Part shown: piece after piece, positions 33,682 to 46,261 of the stretch
How positions within the stretch are numbered: position 1 is the first letter of the stretch
Layout: each line of letters opens with the position of its first letter
Source of the DNA: Castanea sativa
Taxonomy: Eukaryota > Streptophyta > Magnoliopsida > Fagales > Fagaceae
DNA length: 64,000 nucleotides
NCBI RefSeq assembly: GCF_040712315.1
Contig: NC_134018.1
Location: forward strand, 1,674,001 to 1,738,000
Reading direction: 5' to 3'
Program-made: the position numbers and the translations under genes
The notes under the pieces: model-generated
Seen by the model: the letters and a program-made list of their open reading frames with translations, nothing else
Database searches by the model: none
What the model was told of the DNA's origin: nothing

Positions 33682-34791
33682 CTAAGATAGAGGAGGAAGA
33701 TAAAGAAGCACGAAAATGAGAGAGCTCGACAAAGAGACGATGTTCCTAAAAGACAACATTGCAGGAGATACGAAGACGATGAGAAACAAGATCATAACAT
33801 TGATACCCCTTTTGAGTTTTGACATAGCCAAGAAAACAACAAAGCCTTGACCTAGGCTTAAGTTTGTTATGCTCATGTGGCTGATGAAGAACGAAACAAG
33901 TCGAACCGAAGGAGCGAAGGTGGTGCTAGTCTGGAGGTGACCCAAAAAGGTGCTCATATGGAGTTTGATTTTGGATGACAAGACTGGAAATGTGATTAAT
34001 AACATGAATAACATGAAGAGCAGCTTCGCTCCAAAAAGGAGCAGGAACTTTGGCAGATAGAAAGAGAGCACGAATAGTGTCAAGAATATGACGAAGTTTT
34101 TGTTTGGCTCTACCATTTTGCTAAGAGGTACCTGAACAAGTTAGTTGATGAACAGTGCCATAGGAATGCAAAACGGCTTGGAAAGCATATTGAGTGTACT
34201 CAAGAGCATTATTTGATCGAAAATTTTTTATACGTTTGGAAAATTGAGTTTCAACCATTTTTGCGAAATTAGAATATATACTTGCAATAATTCAGAATGA
34301 TGTTTCATGTTAAAAATCCAGCTATAGCGAGAGTAATCATCAACAAAGACAACAAAATATCAAGATCCACCAATACTAGAGACAAAGGAAGGCCCCCAAA
34401 CATTAGAATGAATAAGGTCAAAGATGTCAGTGGATATTGAATCACTAGTATTGAAAGACAAAACTGGTTGTATTCCTAACTGACATGAAACACAATCAAA
34501 ATTTTTTTTAGACACTGAACTTAACAAACCTCTAGAAGCCAATTGTTGTACTCGAGAAGAAGATGTGTGACCAAGTAGAGCATGCCAAAGTGCAAGGGAA
34601 GGAATAGAAGAAACTGCAGTAGCTACAATAACAGAAATAGGAGCAACAAGTGGAAGACGAAGGTTGTCTATGGAAAACATACACCTAACTCTGGGACCGA
34701 TCCCAAGCTCATGTCCCGTCCTTGGATCCTGCACAATACACCTAGAATATTCAAATATAATGTGATAACCCAACTCAGCTAATTTTCCCAC
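33682..34791 (-). pseudogene. copia 2 integrase
   Basis: 34791-34360 keeps the GAG_pre-integrase and zinc region (LWHALLGHTSSSRVQQLA, CVSCQLGI) and leads into the core at DLIHSNVWGPS. The rest of the core is scattered over other frames down to 33682, with stops near 34250 and 34125. It is not functional. Confidence 0.75.
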
Positions 34792-35330
34792 AAAAAAAAA
34801 AAATTGTAAGAAAGGTCAGAAACATTAAAGATCCTAGGAACTGAGAGGTTGGAGGTCGAAACGGATCCTATATTATGACTAGACATTGTGGAACCATTTG
34901 CTGTGCGAATAGTAAGAGGGTGTGGTGTAGGTTTAAGTTCATAAAATAAGGACGAGTGAGGTGTCATGTGATTGCAACAAGCAAAATCCATAAGCCAAGA
35001 GGAAGGAGACATACCAGATAAAGCTGAGAGAAAAGAGGAATAAGATGCATTACCAACCATATGAATGACATTGATGATGATGTTTTTAAGGTCATCTGTG
35101 GACATGGTGAAAGTGTGACATGAAGACTTAGACTGTACAGAGACGGGAGCCATTGGTTGGACACTCTCAGTGTTAGCAACAGTAGTAGCAGAAATTGAAA
35201 CAGCTGATTTGTTGTGATGATAGCAAGTCTCAATATTGTGGCCAAAACGTTTACAAAAATTGCAAAAATGTTTGCTGGATTGTCGGTGACGATTATTGCA
35301 ACAAGAAGAAGACATGTCCTTATTCTTCAT
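34779..35330 (-). pseudogene. copia 2 Gag C-terminus and protease
   Basis: The fragment has a zinc knuckle CNFCKRFGHNIETC and the protease region SWLMDFACCNHMTP. The motif usual in this family is LDSGAxxHM; here the catalytic triad DSG reads DFA, so the protease is dead. Only about 550 bases lie between the PBS and this knuckle, too few for a normal Gag N-terminal domain, so most of Gag has been deleted. It ends at an A-run near 34790, where the frame shifts. Confidence 0.8.
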
Positions 35331-35888
35331 TTAGAAGCAAAATATACAAAAATGGACTGCAAAAATGAAATCTATGCGAAAGACTGGGTAAGGAGCACCT
35401 GGATTGCAAAAAGTCAACACTAGAGAAAAGTCAACGGTCAAAGTCCACGTGGGTGACGTCAGCAGGCAAATGGACGATGATGTCAATTGATGTTGCAACA
35501 GTGATGACGTCACCTAGGGTTGACGCCAGCAGGTGTAGGCTGGCACGCGCAACGCGCGATGGCGCGTGAAGAAGGTTATCAGTGTGTGGCAGGCTCGAAT
35601 GATTGCGAGGTTTCCACGATTGAGCAGATCGATGTGAGACGATCACTGTGGTACTTGAAAAATACTTATCGGAGCAAGATGCATAACGAAAACAGTAAGT
35701 GCAGTGGTCTATGTGGTGCAAGACTCCTCAACGATAGCAGTTGCAGGTCTAGAACCCAAGGACAACGACTGGAAGACGTCAGAGGTTCTACGGCGAAAGA
35801 CTATGGTGGCTGCTGTGATGGCGGAAGCCATGTTGAAAATGGAGTAACACCAATAAAGACAGGATTGCTAAGAAAAGGTCAGAGCAGT

Positions 35889-35901
35889 GGCTCTGATACC
35901 A
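35889..35901 (-). promoter_or_regulatory. Primer-binding site of copia 2
   Basis: GGCTCTGATACCA on the plus strand, that is TGGTATCAGAGCC on the element's coding strand, matching initiator tRNA-Met. Confidence 0.92.
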
Positions 35902-35902
35902 A

Positions 35903-36055
35903 GTTAGAAATACTGAATTCAATAGTATTGTATTTCTCAATTAAAGAATATACATGTGTGCCTTTATATAGGAGGCATAAGAGTGCAGTACAAGAATGTG
36001 TGCTATACAAGTAATCTAATTAGGCCTAAAGCTCATATCACTATACACGTTAACA
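35903..36055 (-). repeat. 5' LTR of copia 2
   Basis: 153 bp next to the primer-binding site. It is unusually short, close to TRIM-sized LTRs although the element carries pol. Confidence 0.9.
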
Positions 36056-36496
36056 TTTCTCATTATATATTTAATATTCTTTTAAATAAAAATTTAATTA
36101 GCATTGCCAAGTTAAAATTTTTTTTAAAATACAAAATAAAAATAAAAATTCGAAGCTACTTATCCTTAGTCTCTCAACATTATATTCTATAATATATCCA
36201 ATGTTCTTCGAACATGTTGTAAAGCAAAAAAAGGGGGGGGGGGGGGTTTATAAAAGCACTCAAACATTAAATTGTTTAGAATCTTTAGATGGAGTCAGAT
36301 GGCAACAGAACAACATTTAATCCCAAAGTTCAAAATTTTAACTTTATATCTCATACATCAAACAAGTGAAGTATCAAAAATACAAGAACTTTCTGTATGA
36401 GCCTAGCGTATAAGATTCTTTCCCCCAAAACACGTACATATTTGAAAAAGAAAACGAAACCATCAAACATGTTGATAGCAATAAATTTCCTGCCGT

Positions 36497-36588
<92 letters not shown>

Positions 36589-37500
36589 ACACACACACAC
36601 ACATATGGTCCGGTTAATGTATGCTCTTAGAACATATATTAATAAATCCGTTTTTGAAAAAAATTTATCAGGAATTGAAAAAACTGTCAAAACTTTTTCA
36701 ATTCCCTGATAAAACTTTTTCCAAAAATAGTATACTATTATGTGCTCTTAAGACACATGTTAGTAAAATCCATATATATATATTCGGTCACTAATTCTAA
36801 AGACATCAAGTCATATCTAATAGCCCATAAATTTCGTCTTAGGGATTTTTTCTAAAGTCTCTCTAAACTAGGGACCTAAATGTACGTTGAAAGAATATTG
36901 GTTACATAATTGAGTAGTATATATATATATACTGCTGCTGATCCACTGTCAACTTAATTCTTTGGAACTGCATCAAATAGCTGTGCACATGATAAGCTGT
37001 AAGTATTAAATGAAAAAAAATTAGTGAGTTTATATAAAAATGGTAGACAATCAATCATAATCTACAATATAAGATAATTGTGGTAAAAAAAAAAACTTTT
37101 TATATGGTATTAGAATTATTCTATTTCAAAACACAATAAATTTCCGTAAAATGACCATTTAAGGTACGTTTGGATGGAGTGATTTTTTGAAAGATAGAAA
37201 ACAATAGAGAGAAAAGTGGAGCAAAAAGATAATTTTTGATTGTTTGGTAGAAATGGAAGAAAGGATGAATTTTGGTAGGGTCCGGTGTTTTCCCACCGGT
37301 CCACCAAAAGCAAATCCAAGAAATAAACAAGAGGAGAAAAGATGTATTAGTGTGAAATGATATGGGTACTCTCATTTATTATTAATGCTGTCGTGTGGTG
37401 TGGTACAGTGTCTCTTCGTGCTTGCTTTTCTATTCAAATTATTGTTTTGTTCTCATCCGTAAGAAAGGATGTCATAGGCTGATATATTATAATGTTGTAG
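36056..37500. other. Intergenic DNA with simple repeats
   Basis: No gene. It contains a G-run at about 36233-36246, the long A-run and TA/CA microsatellite at 36498-36602, and a T-rich region. 37155-37340 starts like a MITE (GGTACGTTTGGATGGAG), but no matching end was found. Confidence 0.6.
36498..36602. repeat. Compound microsatellite A(38)-(TA)n-(CA)n
   Basis: A-run at 36498-36535, TA run to about 36579, then CA-type repeats. The long A-run could be the tail of an old retroposon, but no body is recognised beside it. Confidence 0.9.
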
Positions 37501-37504
37501 GACT

Positions 37505-37732
37505 ACTTGGGTTGGGTTTGGATAGTGGCATACCTAGCGTTTTGCGAGTGTGCGTTTTTTTGGCTGATCCCGTGCACTGTTCACGGGACCTGCAAGTACG
37601 GATTTCAGTAAATATTAAGTTAAAACTGGGTCTCACGGTACTATTTACACATTTAAAAATTATTTTGCTGCAGTATTTTCAATTTTAAGTTTTTAGTTTT
37701 CAACAATAAGCGGTATCCAAACAGACTATTGG
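37505..37732 (+). mobile_element. MITE family 2, copy 2
   Basis: Starts GGGTTTGGATAG and ends GTATCCAAACAGAC, with the internal blocks GTGCACTGTTCACGGGACCT and TTTAAAAATTATTTTGCT in common with 8009-8322. Confidence 0.65.
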
Positions 37733-39415
37733 TTAGCACTCAGGACTTAACGTAGTTGTTAAGATCTTGACTGACTGTGTGTAATGGAAGCCACCATTCC
37801 ATATAGCTTTAAAGACTAAATAGGAGTATTATTTGAAGATGTTGATTGCTAACATGATTGTTAAGTGGATGGAGAGTGAATTAAACTCCAACCATGCATA
37901 TAGTTTTTTGATAGGCGTGTATATATAATTTCAACCTATTACATAGGCAAAGACATTAATTAGTTTTTTATATAGACAAGAGTCAAATTCCAAATTCCTT
38001 ATTCAAATAAGAAGAGACTTTATTAGTTAAGTTAACTGGAACTTACAACCATATTGTTAAGGGAATTAATTATTGCATGTGTTAGTTTATATCATCTGGA
38101 TATGTCACCTATTTTATGTGTTAAATTGAATCTTGACATGCTTAAAAATATGAACATCGTATTTAAAATCATGGACATTGTATGTATGGAATGTACACTA
38201 ACCAATATGTAAAAATATTTTTTTTGATAGTTAAATTCTTGAATAAATTAGGAATTCCAATTTCTTTGTCTCTTCTCAGCCCACCATCTCATTATATCTA
38301 AACATATATTCTTCTTTTGTTTCTTTTTATAAAATCAAAGAATAGAGAATAGAAAATTTATTCTCCTTTTCTTTTCCAAAAAGGAAAGAGATCTTGAAGA
38401 ATGTGTGTTGTTTAGTGTTCAGTCCCAAACTATATACTTTATTTTTCTCTTTGTCTTTGGATTCTTGTCTAATGATTTAGTGTAATTCTGCATGTTAGAA
38501 TAAAATATAAAGATAAAAGTTTCTATTTTCCTTATCTGATTTTTAAATGTTCTCACCTACCATCTCCTTTAACTTCATTCCTATGAATACAATGTATCTT
38601 AGGTTTTCTAGTAAAATCAAAAAACAAATTTCAATTAAAAATTGGATGGTAATCAAGACTCAAGACCCCTCAAAATTCACTCATTACTTTTGCATGTTCT
38701 CACTTTCTATCTTCCCTTATCTCCTCCACCAGTCATATACTTATCTCCCTATTTTCTCTCTCCCCCATGTTTCTCTCTCTTGTGCTATTAGAATTATGAA
38801 AATGATAAGAAGTTTCTAATAGTTTAAAATTTTGAGACAATCAACAACTTAAAAGTGATATTCATAAATGTGAGTAACTTCAAGGATTCATTACCATCAG
38901 AATTATTAAATCTTTTTATGATTTTCATTCTTAAAATGATGATTAAATTATGAGAAAATTGCACTTTTTCTCATTGTCATCAAATTAGTTGCCTTAACAT
39001 TTGTTTCTTTCCCAATATTCTTTGATATTGCTTACATCTCTTCTTTCTTTTTATTGATAGACATTGGGATTAGGGGAAGGGGGCGGGGAGCAAGCGGGGT
39101 TCAAATAACAAACATTAGACACTATAAAAGAATGTTAATATTACTAGGTTATTGCTTGAACCCCTTACCTATAGGTTCTACAAATTTTTTTGCTTTTCAA
39201 ATTTCTCTTATTTAAAAAAAAAGAAAAAGAAATTGCACTTCCCCTATACATATTGGTACGTACAATTATGATGTCTTCCTAAATTTCAAATAAGAAATTT
39301 ACTCTATAATATCTGTTAAATTTAGCAAAATATTTGAAATTTCATTAGACATGTCTTTCAGTTTTTTTTTTTTTTTTTTTAATCATAAAATTTATTGAAG
39401 ATCCTAAGGAAGAAG
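37733..39415. other. Arm B of the inverted duplication, left part
   Basis: No gene. Segments 37770-37830, 38570-38835, 38880-39000 and 39375-39418 match the reverse complement of parts of 6340-8465. The poly-T tract at 39361-39380 is near the CACTA insertion. Confidence 0.6.
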
Positions 39416-39418
39416 GTA

Positions 39419-42150
39419 CACTACAAAAAAAGGGGGCTATCCCAGCGTTTTCAAAAGCACTAGGATAGCCCTAAAAAGCGCCGGAATAGGCAAAAAATGC
39501 CTATCCCAGCGCTTTTTTTCCTGGAACTTGCAACTGCCACGCAGTGACAGACGATATAGGGTCGTCGGACTTGTTCTGGCATTTTTACTTGTGTCGGGAC
39601 AGCCTTTATGAAAATAAGAATATAACCTATACCAGCGCTTTTGAAAGCGCTAGCATAGGCAATACCTATTCCAGCATTCTCAAAAGCGCTGGTATAGGTC
39701 TTCAATGAATATAATTAAAAAAGCCTATGCCAGCGCTTTGAGAATCGTCGGTATAGGGCATAATAGTCTTCCCTACACCCATACCCAATTCCAGCGGCTT
39801 TTAAAGTGCTGCAATAGGGCATTTTTTTTTTATTAAAAAAATTAATTTTATAGCACCTGAAATGTACCTACAATACATATTTTATAGCACCTGTAATGAA
39901 CCAAAATTCATATTTTCTAATAGCAAATACAGTACCACATTAAACCAACAAACTAAATATATTTAATTATAATTATTTACAATAGCAAATACAATCCCAC
40001 AATACCAACAAACTATTTACACTAAAATGACACAAAAATGAGCTAAATTCACAGGTATTTTAATATACTTTCAACTAAATACATTAGATTATACTCTTAA
40101 TTATTACACTTAATTTTCACTCAAATTTCAAAGAAAAATATAAGGCAATAATTCCTCGCATCTACTGATTTAACTAAGCTCAATGTCCATGATCTACAAC
40201 ATTGATTATGACAATGCATTTAATTAATAATACAAAATACATTAGGTTGACAATTACACTTTCAACTAGTACTTTACATGATACATCCAAAAAAACAACA
40301 GGGAAAAGATAAAATGGTATAACTTTCAAATATACTAATACCAACGAAAAATAAACATGAACAGAATGTTACTAGATACATCTCAACAACAATCTTAATC
40401 AGCTAATAAACAAGAAACACTCTTCATTATAAAAATATATACACACACACACACTACTTCATGTCCACCAATGAAATGTATAAAAGATATAGCCTACTTC
40501 ATGTATAATTCACCAAAAACTCATAGCACAAAATCAAGAAGAAAATGAGAAGAAAACATACCAATAGCAAAATCAAACTGTAATGCTATGTTCACAGCCA
40601 ACTTATGTACAGCTTTTAAGGTATCACTTTCCTAGTTATAGTTATACTTTTACACTACTTATTTTGTAAAACTAAACTCATCCAAACAAACTCAAGATCA
40701 ACTTAACATAAATTATGTACTTCAACAGTGATGATTGACAACTGAATAATAGTAGAATAATTAAATGACTATATTTCATGAAAGTGTGATTCTAAGGAAA
40801 GAATTGGGATAGAAAATAAAATAAAATGCTTTACCGAGGGAAATACTCCATTTGTCTCTTGCCTAACAGCATCAATTGAGTTTGTGCCCAAGTAGCTGAA
40901 AAGTGATAAAAATAAAAAGAACACATAACCAACATTTTCACTAATTTCCACAAAAACTATTGTATTACCAAAAAAATAAAAAAAATTGACAATAGAACAA
41001 TTACATCCATAGTCAAAGTTGTACATATAGGAAGGCTAACAATTATGTGGAATCCAAGAAAACAATATGGAAAAAAAAAAAACATGATTAATCCAACTCT
41101 AAGGCTCCACATATTCATGAACATTCACAACTCCTAAATTTTCTTTCTTAGCACTATATCTAATTCAGACACATACCGCCACTTTGAAAAAGAAAAGATA
41201 CCCATGAGTTCATAATAGGATTTAGTAGGCCAAAACTTAATGGTTATATAGCATACCTGTAGCTGACTATGAAAAAAGACACTTTTTGCAAGGCCTGTGA
41301 TTAATCTACTAAAGATTGGGTCCACATAGCATCCTTAACAAATTTGACTCCTAGACACAAAATTTCCCCAGCAATCACACCCAAAGCACCTTAATTGCTA
41401 GAACCCCAAGCTATGTCACCTTTTAAATGATATATGCTTAAGGAAGCCAACATGTTTTTTTTACAATGGATAATAATGCAAATAAAATCAAAACTCTTCA
41501 CAGTTAAATTACATTAAAAAGAAAGGGTGAAAAACAAAACTAAAAGGACAATGTTGAGTCATGAAAGGTAACTTTTATGTTCCCCCTCTTTCAACTATAC
41601 TTTTATGTGGTTAGAAAATACCTTCATTAATGAAATACCCCCTATGCAGTAAAAAAATGTTACACACATACATCCTAAGCCTAGAAAATGGCATAAATAC
41701 CCTTGGAACTTAAGAAATTATTAAAATGTTTAAAGAGTATGAGATCATTCCTTATATTTGGGGGGGGGGGGGTATTTTGATCATGCTATAACATTTCTCT
41801 AATTTTTCTATCATTATAACGCTGCCTGCGCAGGTTCTTTGATCATTTTTCACGCTTTAGGGGTGTATCGATTATTTTTTAGGTTTTGAGTGCATTTCAG
41901 ACAGCTCCAATGATTACGGGGGTGTTGTGGTCATTTTTTTATTTATAGAGGTTTATTGGTCTTATTTTACTCATCGAGGGGTATTCTGGTCTTTTTCAAA
42001 CATAGGGGGATATTTATTGTCGGTTTCCATGTTTCGGGGGGGTATTTTCTTAATTTTATGTACTTTTTTGGGGGGGGGGGGGGGGGGGAGGTTGCGCATT
42101 TTTTAAATTTTCGAGAGTGTTTAAGTATTTTTTAATTTTTTTTTTTTTTT

Positions 42151-42184
<34 letters not shown>

Positions 42185-43291
42185 GGTGCATTGGTCTTTT
42201 TTTTTTGGTATCAGGTGTATTTTGGGCATTTTTTGTGGTTACAAGGCCATTGTGATAATGTTTTCAATTTATAGGGCCATTTTGGTATTACTCAAGTAAT
42301 CGAGGGGTTTTCCACCTTTATCATTTTCTACCTTTTAGTAGGTATTTCGGTCATTTCGATGTTTTGGGGGTATTTCGGTCATTTTTTATGTTTCAGGGGT
42401 GTATTAGTCATTTTCTGGGTGTCGGTTGTGTTTTGGACATGTTTTGCCTTTTTTGGGGGCATTGTGGTCATTTCTAAGACTTATAGAGGTATTTTGGTCT
42501 TATTCAAGTCATTGAGGGTATTTTGGCTAGTTTTAGGCACAAGGGGTACTTCGGTTAGTTTCAATGTCTTAGGGGGTGCTTGGGTCATTTTTGATGTTTT
42601 GGAGGGTATTTCATTCATTTATTAGGTTTCGGGGGTATATTAGTCTTTTTTCTAGGTATTGGGGGTTTTTTGCTCTTTTTCGATGTTTTGGGGGGTACTT
42701 TGGTCTTTTTCTAGGTTTAGGGGAGTATTGGTCATTTGTTAATTAACAAATCCCTATAGGTAACCTATCCCAGTGCTTTTAGAAGAGCAAGAATAGAGTC
42801 ACCCTATTCCAGCACTTCAAAAAGCACTGGCATAGGATCACTCTATTTTGAAGCGCTGGGATAGGTCTCTCTCCATTCCCTTATGGAGTGATCCTATCCC
42901 AGCACTTTTTGGATAGGTCTCTCTCGATTCTCTTATGGATTGATCCTATCCCAGCGCTTTTTGAAGCGTTGGGATAGGGTAACCATATTCCAGCGGTTTT
43001 CAAGTGTCACGATAGGATAGTTTCAAAAATTAAATTAATTAAAAAAAATATTACCCTAACCTATAGCGGCGGTTATAAAACGCTGCAATAGGGCATCCTA
43101 TACCAGCGTTTTTGAAAATTGCTGCTATAGGCCTCCTATTGCAGCGATTTATAAAGCATCGATTTTGAGCTGTCGTAATAGGGTTTTCTATACTAGTGGT
43201 TTCAAAAAGCATTGGTATAGGCTTCTCTATTGCGGCAGTTTTTAAAAACGCTGGGAAAAAAAATGCTAGGATTGGAGGATTTTTTGTAGTG
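39419..43291. mobile_element. Non-autonomous CACTA (En/Spm-like) DNA transposon
   Basis: 3,873 bp. It begins CACTACAAAAAAAGGG and ends TTTTTTGTAGTG, a 12-bp terminal inverted repeat, with the 3-bp duplication GTA at 39416-39418 and 43292-43294. Both ends (39430-39830 and 42745-43270) are packed with direct and inverted copies of CTATCCCAGCGCTTTT, as CACTA subterminal regions usually are. No transposase is recognised inside; the interior is AT-rich and then an unusual G-run array. Confidence 0.93.
41757..42735 (+). repeat. Degenerate minisatellite GGGGGTATTTTGGTCATTTTT
   Basis: About twenty imperfect units of roughly 35-55 bp inside the CACTA element, each built on a G-run followed by TATTTTGGTCATTTT. 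It includes very long homopolymers: G-runs at 41761-41772 and about 42068-42089, and a T-run at about 42150-42182. Confidence 0.85.
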
Positions 43292-43538
43292 GTAAAATTA
43301 GAAAAACAGTGATTTCCATAATCAATCAGTTGAATTTTAAGGAGAACATTGAAACTTGCAAGTACAACAATCCATGATTAAGGGATTGAAAGTAGTATTA
43401 ACTCCTTAAATGATTTAATGATGGTTCCAAGATGGTGATGGTTGAAAGTTGTTGCCTGCTTGATTGGAGTAGTGTTTGTTTTGTATAGCCTACAGGTCCA
43501 CAGGAAATGTATTGTCTTGATCACTTATGGCTCATTAA

Positions 43539-43670
43539 CCGTTTGGTAATGTTGTTCTAGTAACGTTGTTTGTATTTTTTGAAAATACGTGTGGGTGAAA
43601 AAGTGTGTCAAAATACGAGTAATGTTGTTTACAAACTAAAAACATCTGTTTAAACACATGTACCAAACGG
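43539..43670 (+). mobile_element. Small MITE, 132 bp
   Basis: Terminal inverted repeat CCGTTTGGTA / TACCAAACGG. The interior is AT-rich. It lies just outside the CACTA element. Confidence 0.6.
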
Positions 43671-45301
43671 GCCCAATTGAAAAAGTTATCAAATCAATTA
43701 TTATTTTTTATTTTTTCATAAAAATTTCCTAAAATTAGGCATATATTAGTAAAACCTTTGTTATTATTATTATTATTATTATTTTGCTATAAGTAAGTAG
43801 TATTATAGTCTTGGCTAGACTTTCTAGTTTTGTGTCCATAAAACACCTCAAAATTCATTAATAGATAATATGGTAAATAAAACTTGGGACAACCGGATTT
43901 GTAACACATTGTTTAAATTCATTGAACCTACTACCAAAATATACTTGAAGGACATTGTTAAATTTAAGGTACCGCTTTGATGAAATGAGTTCTGAAAATT
44001 TTCGAATTTTCAATAGTACAGACTACCTAAAAATTTATTTAGTGACTGATTGATTATTTACGACCATCAATGCCAGTTTGGAATGCAAGTTGAAAGGTGA
44101 GGATAGTCTAATTGTTTTTTCTTCTCTTGTGATGTTTTTTCTAAAGAAATGTCTTTTTGATTTGTTATTGTTTGATGAAGACACTTATAATTAACAAAAA
44201 TACGAACTAAAGCTTGGCTATTATGGACATCTTTAAACACTCTATGTAGTTTATACTGGGTCTAAATAATGAAGTTTAACTCAATAATTTTTTTTGTATT
44301 TTTAAAATAAAATCATATGTCTCATTTTAAGTATTCTATTTTATGCTTTACCTAACCTCAATTGAAAAAAATTATTTTATGCTTTACCAATAGCACATCT
44401 CTTTTGTTCTCTTATAATGTAAACAAAGTTTGAAATGAAATAAATAAAGCGAATACATGGCATTTAGTAGTTGGTATAGTAAAAAATGAAATGCCAAGAA
44501 TGGAAAAAAAAAATTATCAATATTTTTGAATGAATTATAGGAATAGACCACATCTCTAAAAAAAATCAAATTAACATACAAATAAGTGAAGAAAAACAAT
44601 ATATATCTAAGGGTTTTTTTTTTTGTTACTTTAGGCTAAACACATTTCACACAATAAGTGTCCCAAAACATTTTCAATGATATGACCTGACAACATCTAA
44701 GTATCTAACCCCGCATATGATTGAGGAAAACAAAAATAGAGATCTAATTTAGTTATATATGTAAGATTCAACTGAAATATTTTAATAATTAAAACACAAT
44801 TGATTATGAAATAATAGAGTTTTAATCGCTTACCACTTGATGTATGGGAAAATCCACAACAAAATAGTAAATCACGTGTGCACTCAACACATATCAAATG
44901 CAATTCCTCCTTTCAATTTCAATACAGTTTGATGGGACGAAATAATCACATCTCTCTCTCTCTCTCTCTCTCTCTTTTGTCTTCATTAGTGGGATAGGGC
45001 CCAATACTCATCTCTTTTTTTTTTTTGGGTATTATATTTATAACTTTGTTTGATTGGGTTTTCCTTTCGGAAGAGATAGTTTAATTGGACCCTGTAATGA
45101 TAACGTAGCATCTAAAAGCTAGGATCGGCCCAATATTCTTCTATCATCTAGCCCACAAATCGCAATTCCCAAATCATATTCAACTAGCCCAAGTTTCAAT
45201 CAGTCACTAAGTGCACCATTTTGAGCCATGTGGTGGACTAGCTTTGGAAAACTCCTGGACTAAGTTGGCCCAAAAGACCCAAAGATCACACCATTATTAC
45301 T
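43671..45301. other. Intergenic DNA
   Basis: No gene recognised. (TTA)n near 43757-43782. 43930-44010 matches the reverse complement of 165-235. (TC)n at 44950-44975. Confidence 0.6.
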
Positions 45302-45311
45302 TAGCCTATGT

Positions 45312-45690
45312 AACGTAGTATATCAAATTGCATCAAAGACAATAGCTAATAGACTAAAAAAGAGTCCCCTTACCATTATTAATGATACTCAAAGTGCTTT
45401 TATAAATGGTAGGCTTATCACTGATAATGTTGTTGTTGCTTTTGAGGTCATGTACCATATTAGCCATAAAAAAGGAGAGAGGGTTAGGGAGATGACACTA
45501 AAACTAAATATGAGCAAGGTTTATGATAGAGGGGAATGAGAATGTCTAGATAAAATAATGGAAAAATTGGGTTTTGAGGGAAAGTGGAGGAGATTAACTA
45601 TGAAATGTGTAACCACTGTAACCTATGCTATAAGGATCAATGGGAGTCCAAGAGGATATATTGTACCAACTAGGGAATTCGTCAAGAAGA
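45312..45690 (+). pseudogene. L1 LINE reverse transcriptase fragment
   Basis: About 126 codons in one frame with a single stop. NVVYQIASKTIANRLKK, DTQSAFINGRLITDNVVVAF, TLKLNMSKVYDRGE (normally LDMSKAYDRVEW) and TYAIRINGSPRGYIVP follow the middle of a plant L1 RT. It is truncated at both ends with no poly(A) tail, so this is an old fragment. Confidence 0.88.
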
Positions 45691-45699
45691 CCCTCTATC

Positions 45700-46250
45700 C
45701 GTCAAGAGGACATATTGTAAACTACTTCTTGAAAATACATGATATATAAAAAAAAAAAAAAAAAATTTGCATAAATAGGTAAGAGTTAAGAATTCTCATG
45801 GTTCATGAAAACAAAAAGAGTATGATATTTCTTTATTTAACAAAATTAAAATGTTTTAATGATTATAGTGCATGTGCTTATTAAATAAATAAAAAATGTA
45901 AATCATGCCAATCCTGCAAGAAGTATATGGGTTTGGCAACAATGGCCTTCCAAGTCCTTTATGAATGTTTTTTAGTCATGTCCTGCTTGGATTTCTCTCT
46001 TTTATACCCCCAAAAAAAAAACATCATAAAATAGTCAACCACACTAGCTAACCTAGTAAATAACATATAAATTTCTAGTGATTTGAGTTTTTAATATCTC
46101 TCTCTCTCTCTCTCTCTAAGCTTACCTGCATGGCCCCCTTTATATATACATGAGCAGACCTTTGTGTATTCTTGATTTGTAGTAGTTGAATGTATATCTT
46201 AAATATCAAGAGCCTAAGGTTATTAGTAGGGAAGAAGAGGAAGCCTAACA
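45700..46250. other. Intergenic DNA downstream of the MIR169 pair
   Basis: AT-rich, with an A-run near 45750 and (TC)n at 46097-46117. No gene seen. Confidence 0.55.
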
Positions 46251-46261
46251 TGATAAAAAAG

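Larger units (their letters stand above)
31675..36055 (-). mobile_element. Decayed Ty1/copia retrotransposon with short LTRs (copia 2)
   Basis: 4.38 kb, minus strand. LTRs of about 153 bp are at 35903-36055 (5') and 31675-31828 (3'). The PBS (reverse complement TGGTATCAGAGCC) is at 35889-35901, and a G-rich PPT (GAGTTTGAGGGGGCC) is next to the 3' LTR. The 5-bp flanks TTTAT (31670-31674) and TTTCT (36056-36060) differ at one position. Gag is largely missing and pol is broken in many places. The outermost CA of the 3' LTR has become TA. Confidence 0.9.

Noticed and set aside
36351..36690. Four overlapping frames with poly-Phe, poly-Lys and Tyr-Ile runs
   Set aside because: They come from the A-run and TA/CA microsatellite.
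40769..41026. An 85-codon frame within the CACTA element as a transposase remnant
   Set aside because: It is Phe-rich low-complexity sequence without recognisable transposase motifs.
42359..42625. An 88-codon frame rich in Gly, Phe and Val
   Set aside because: It is the translation of the G-run minisatellite.
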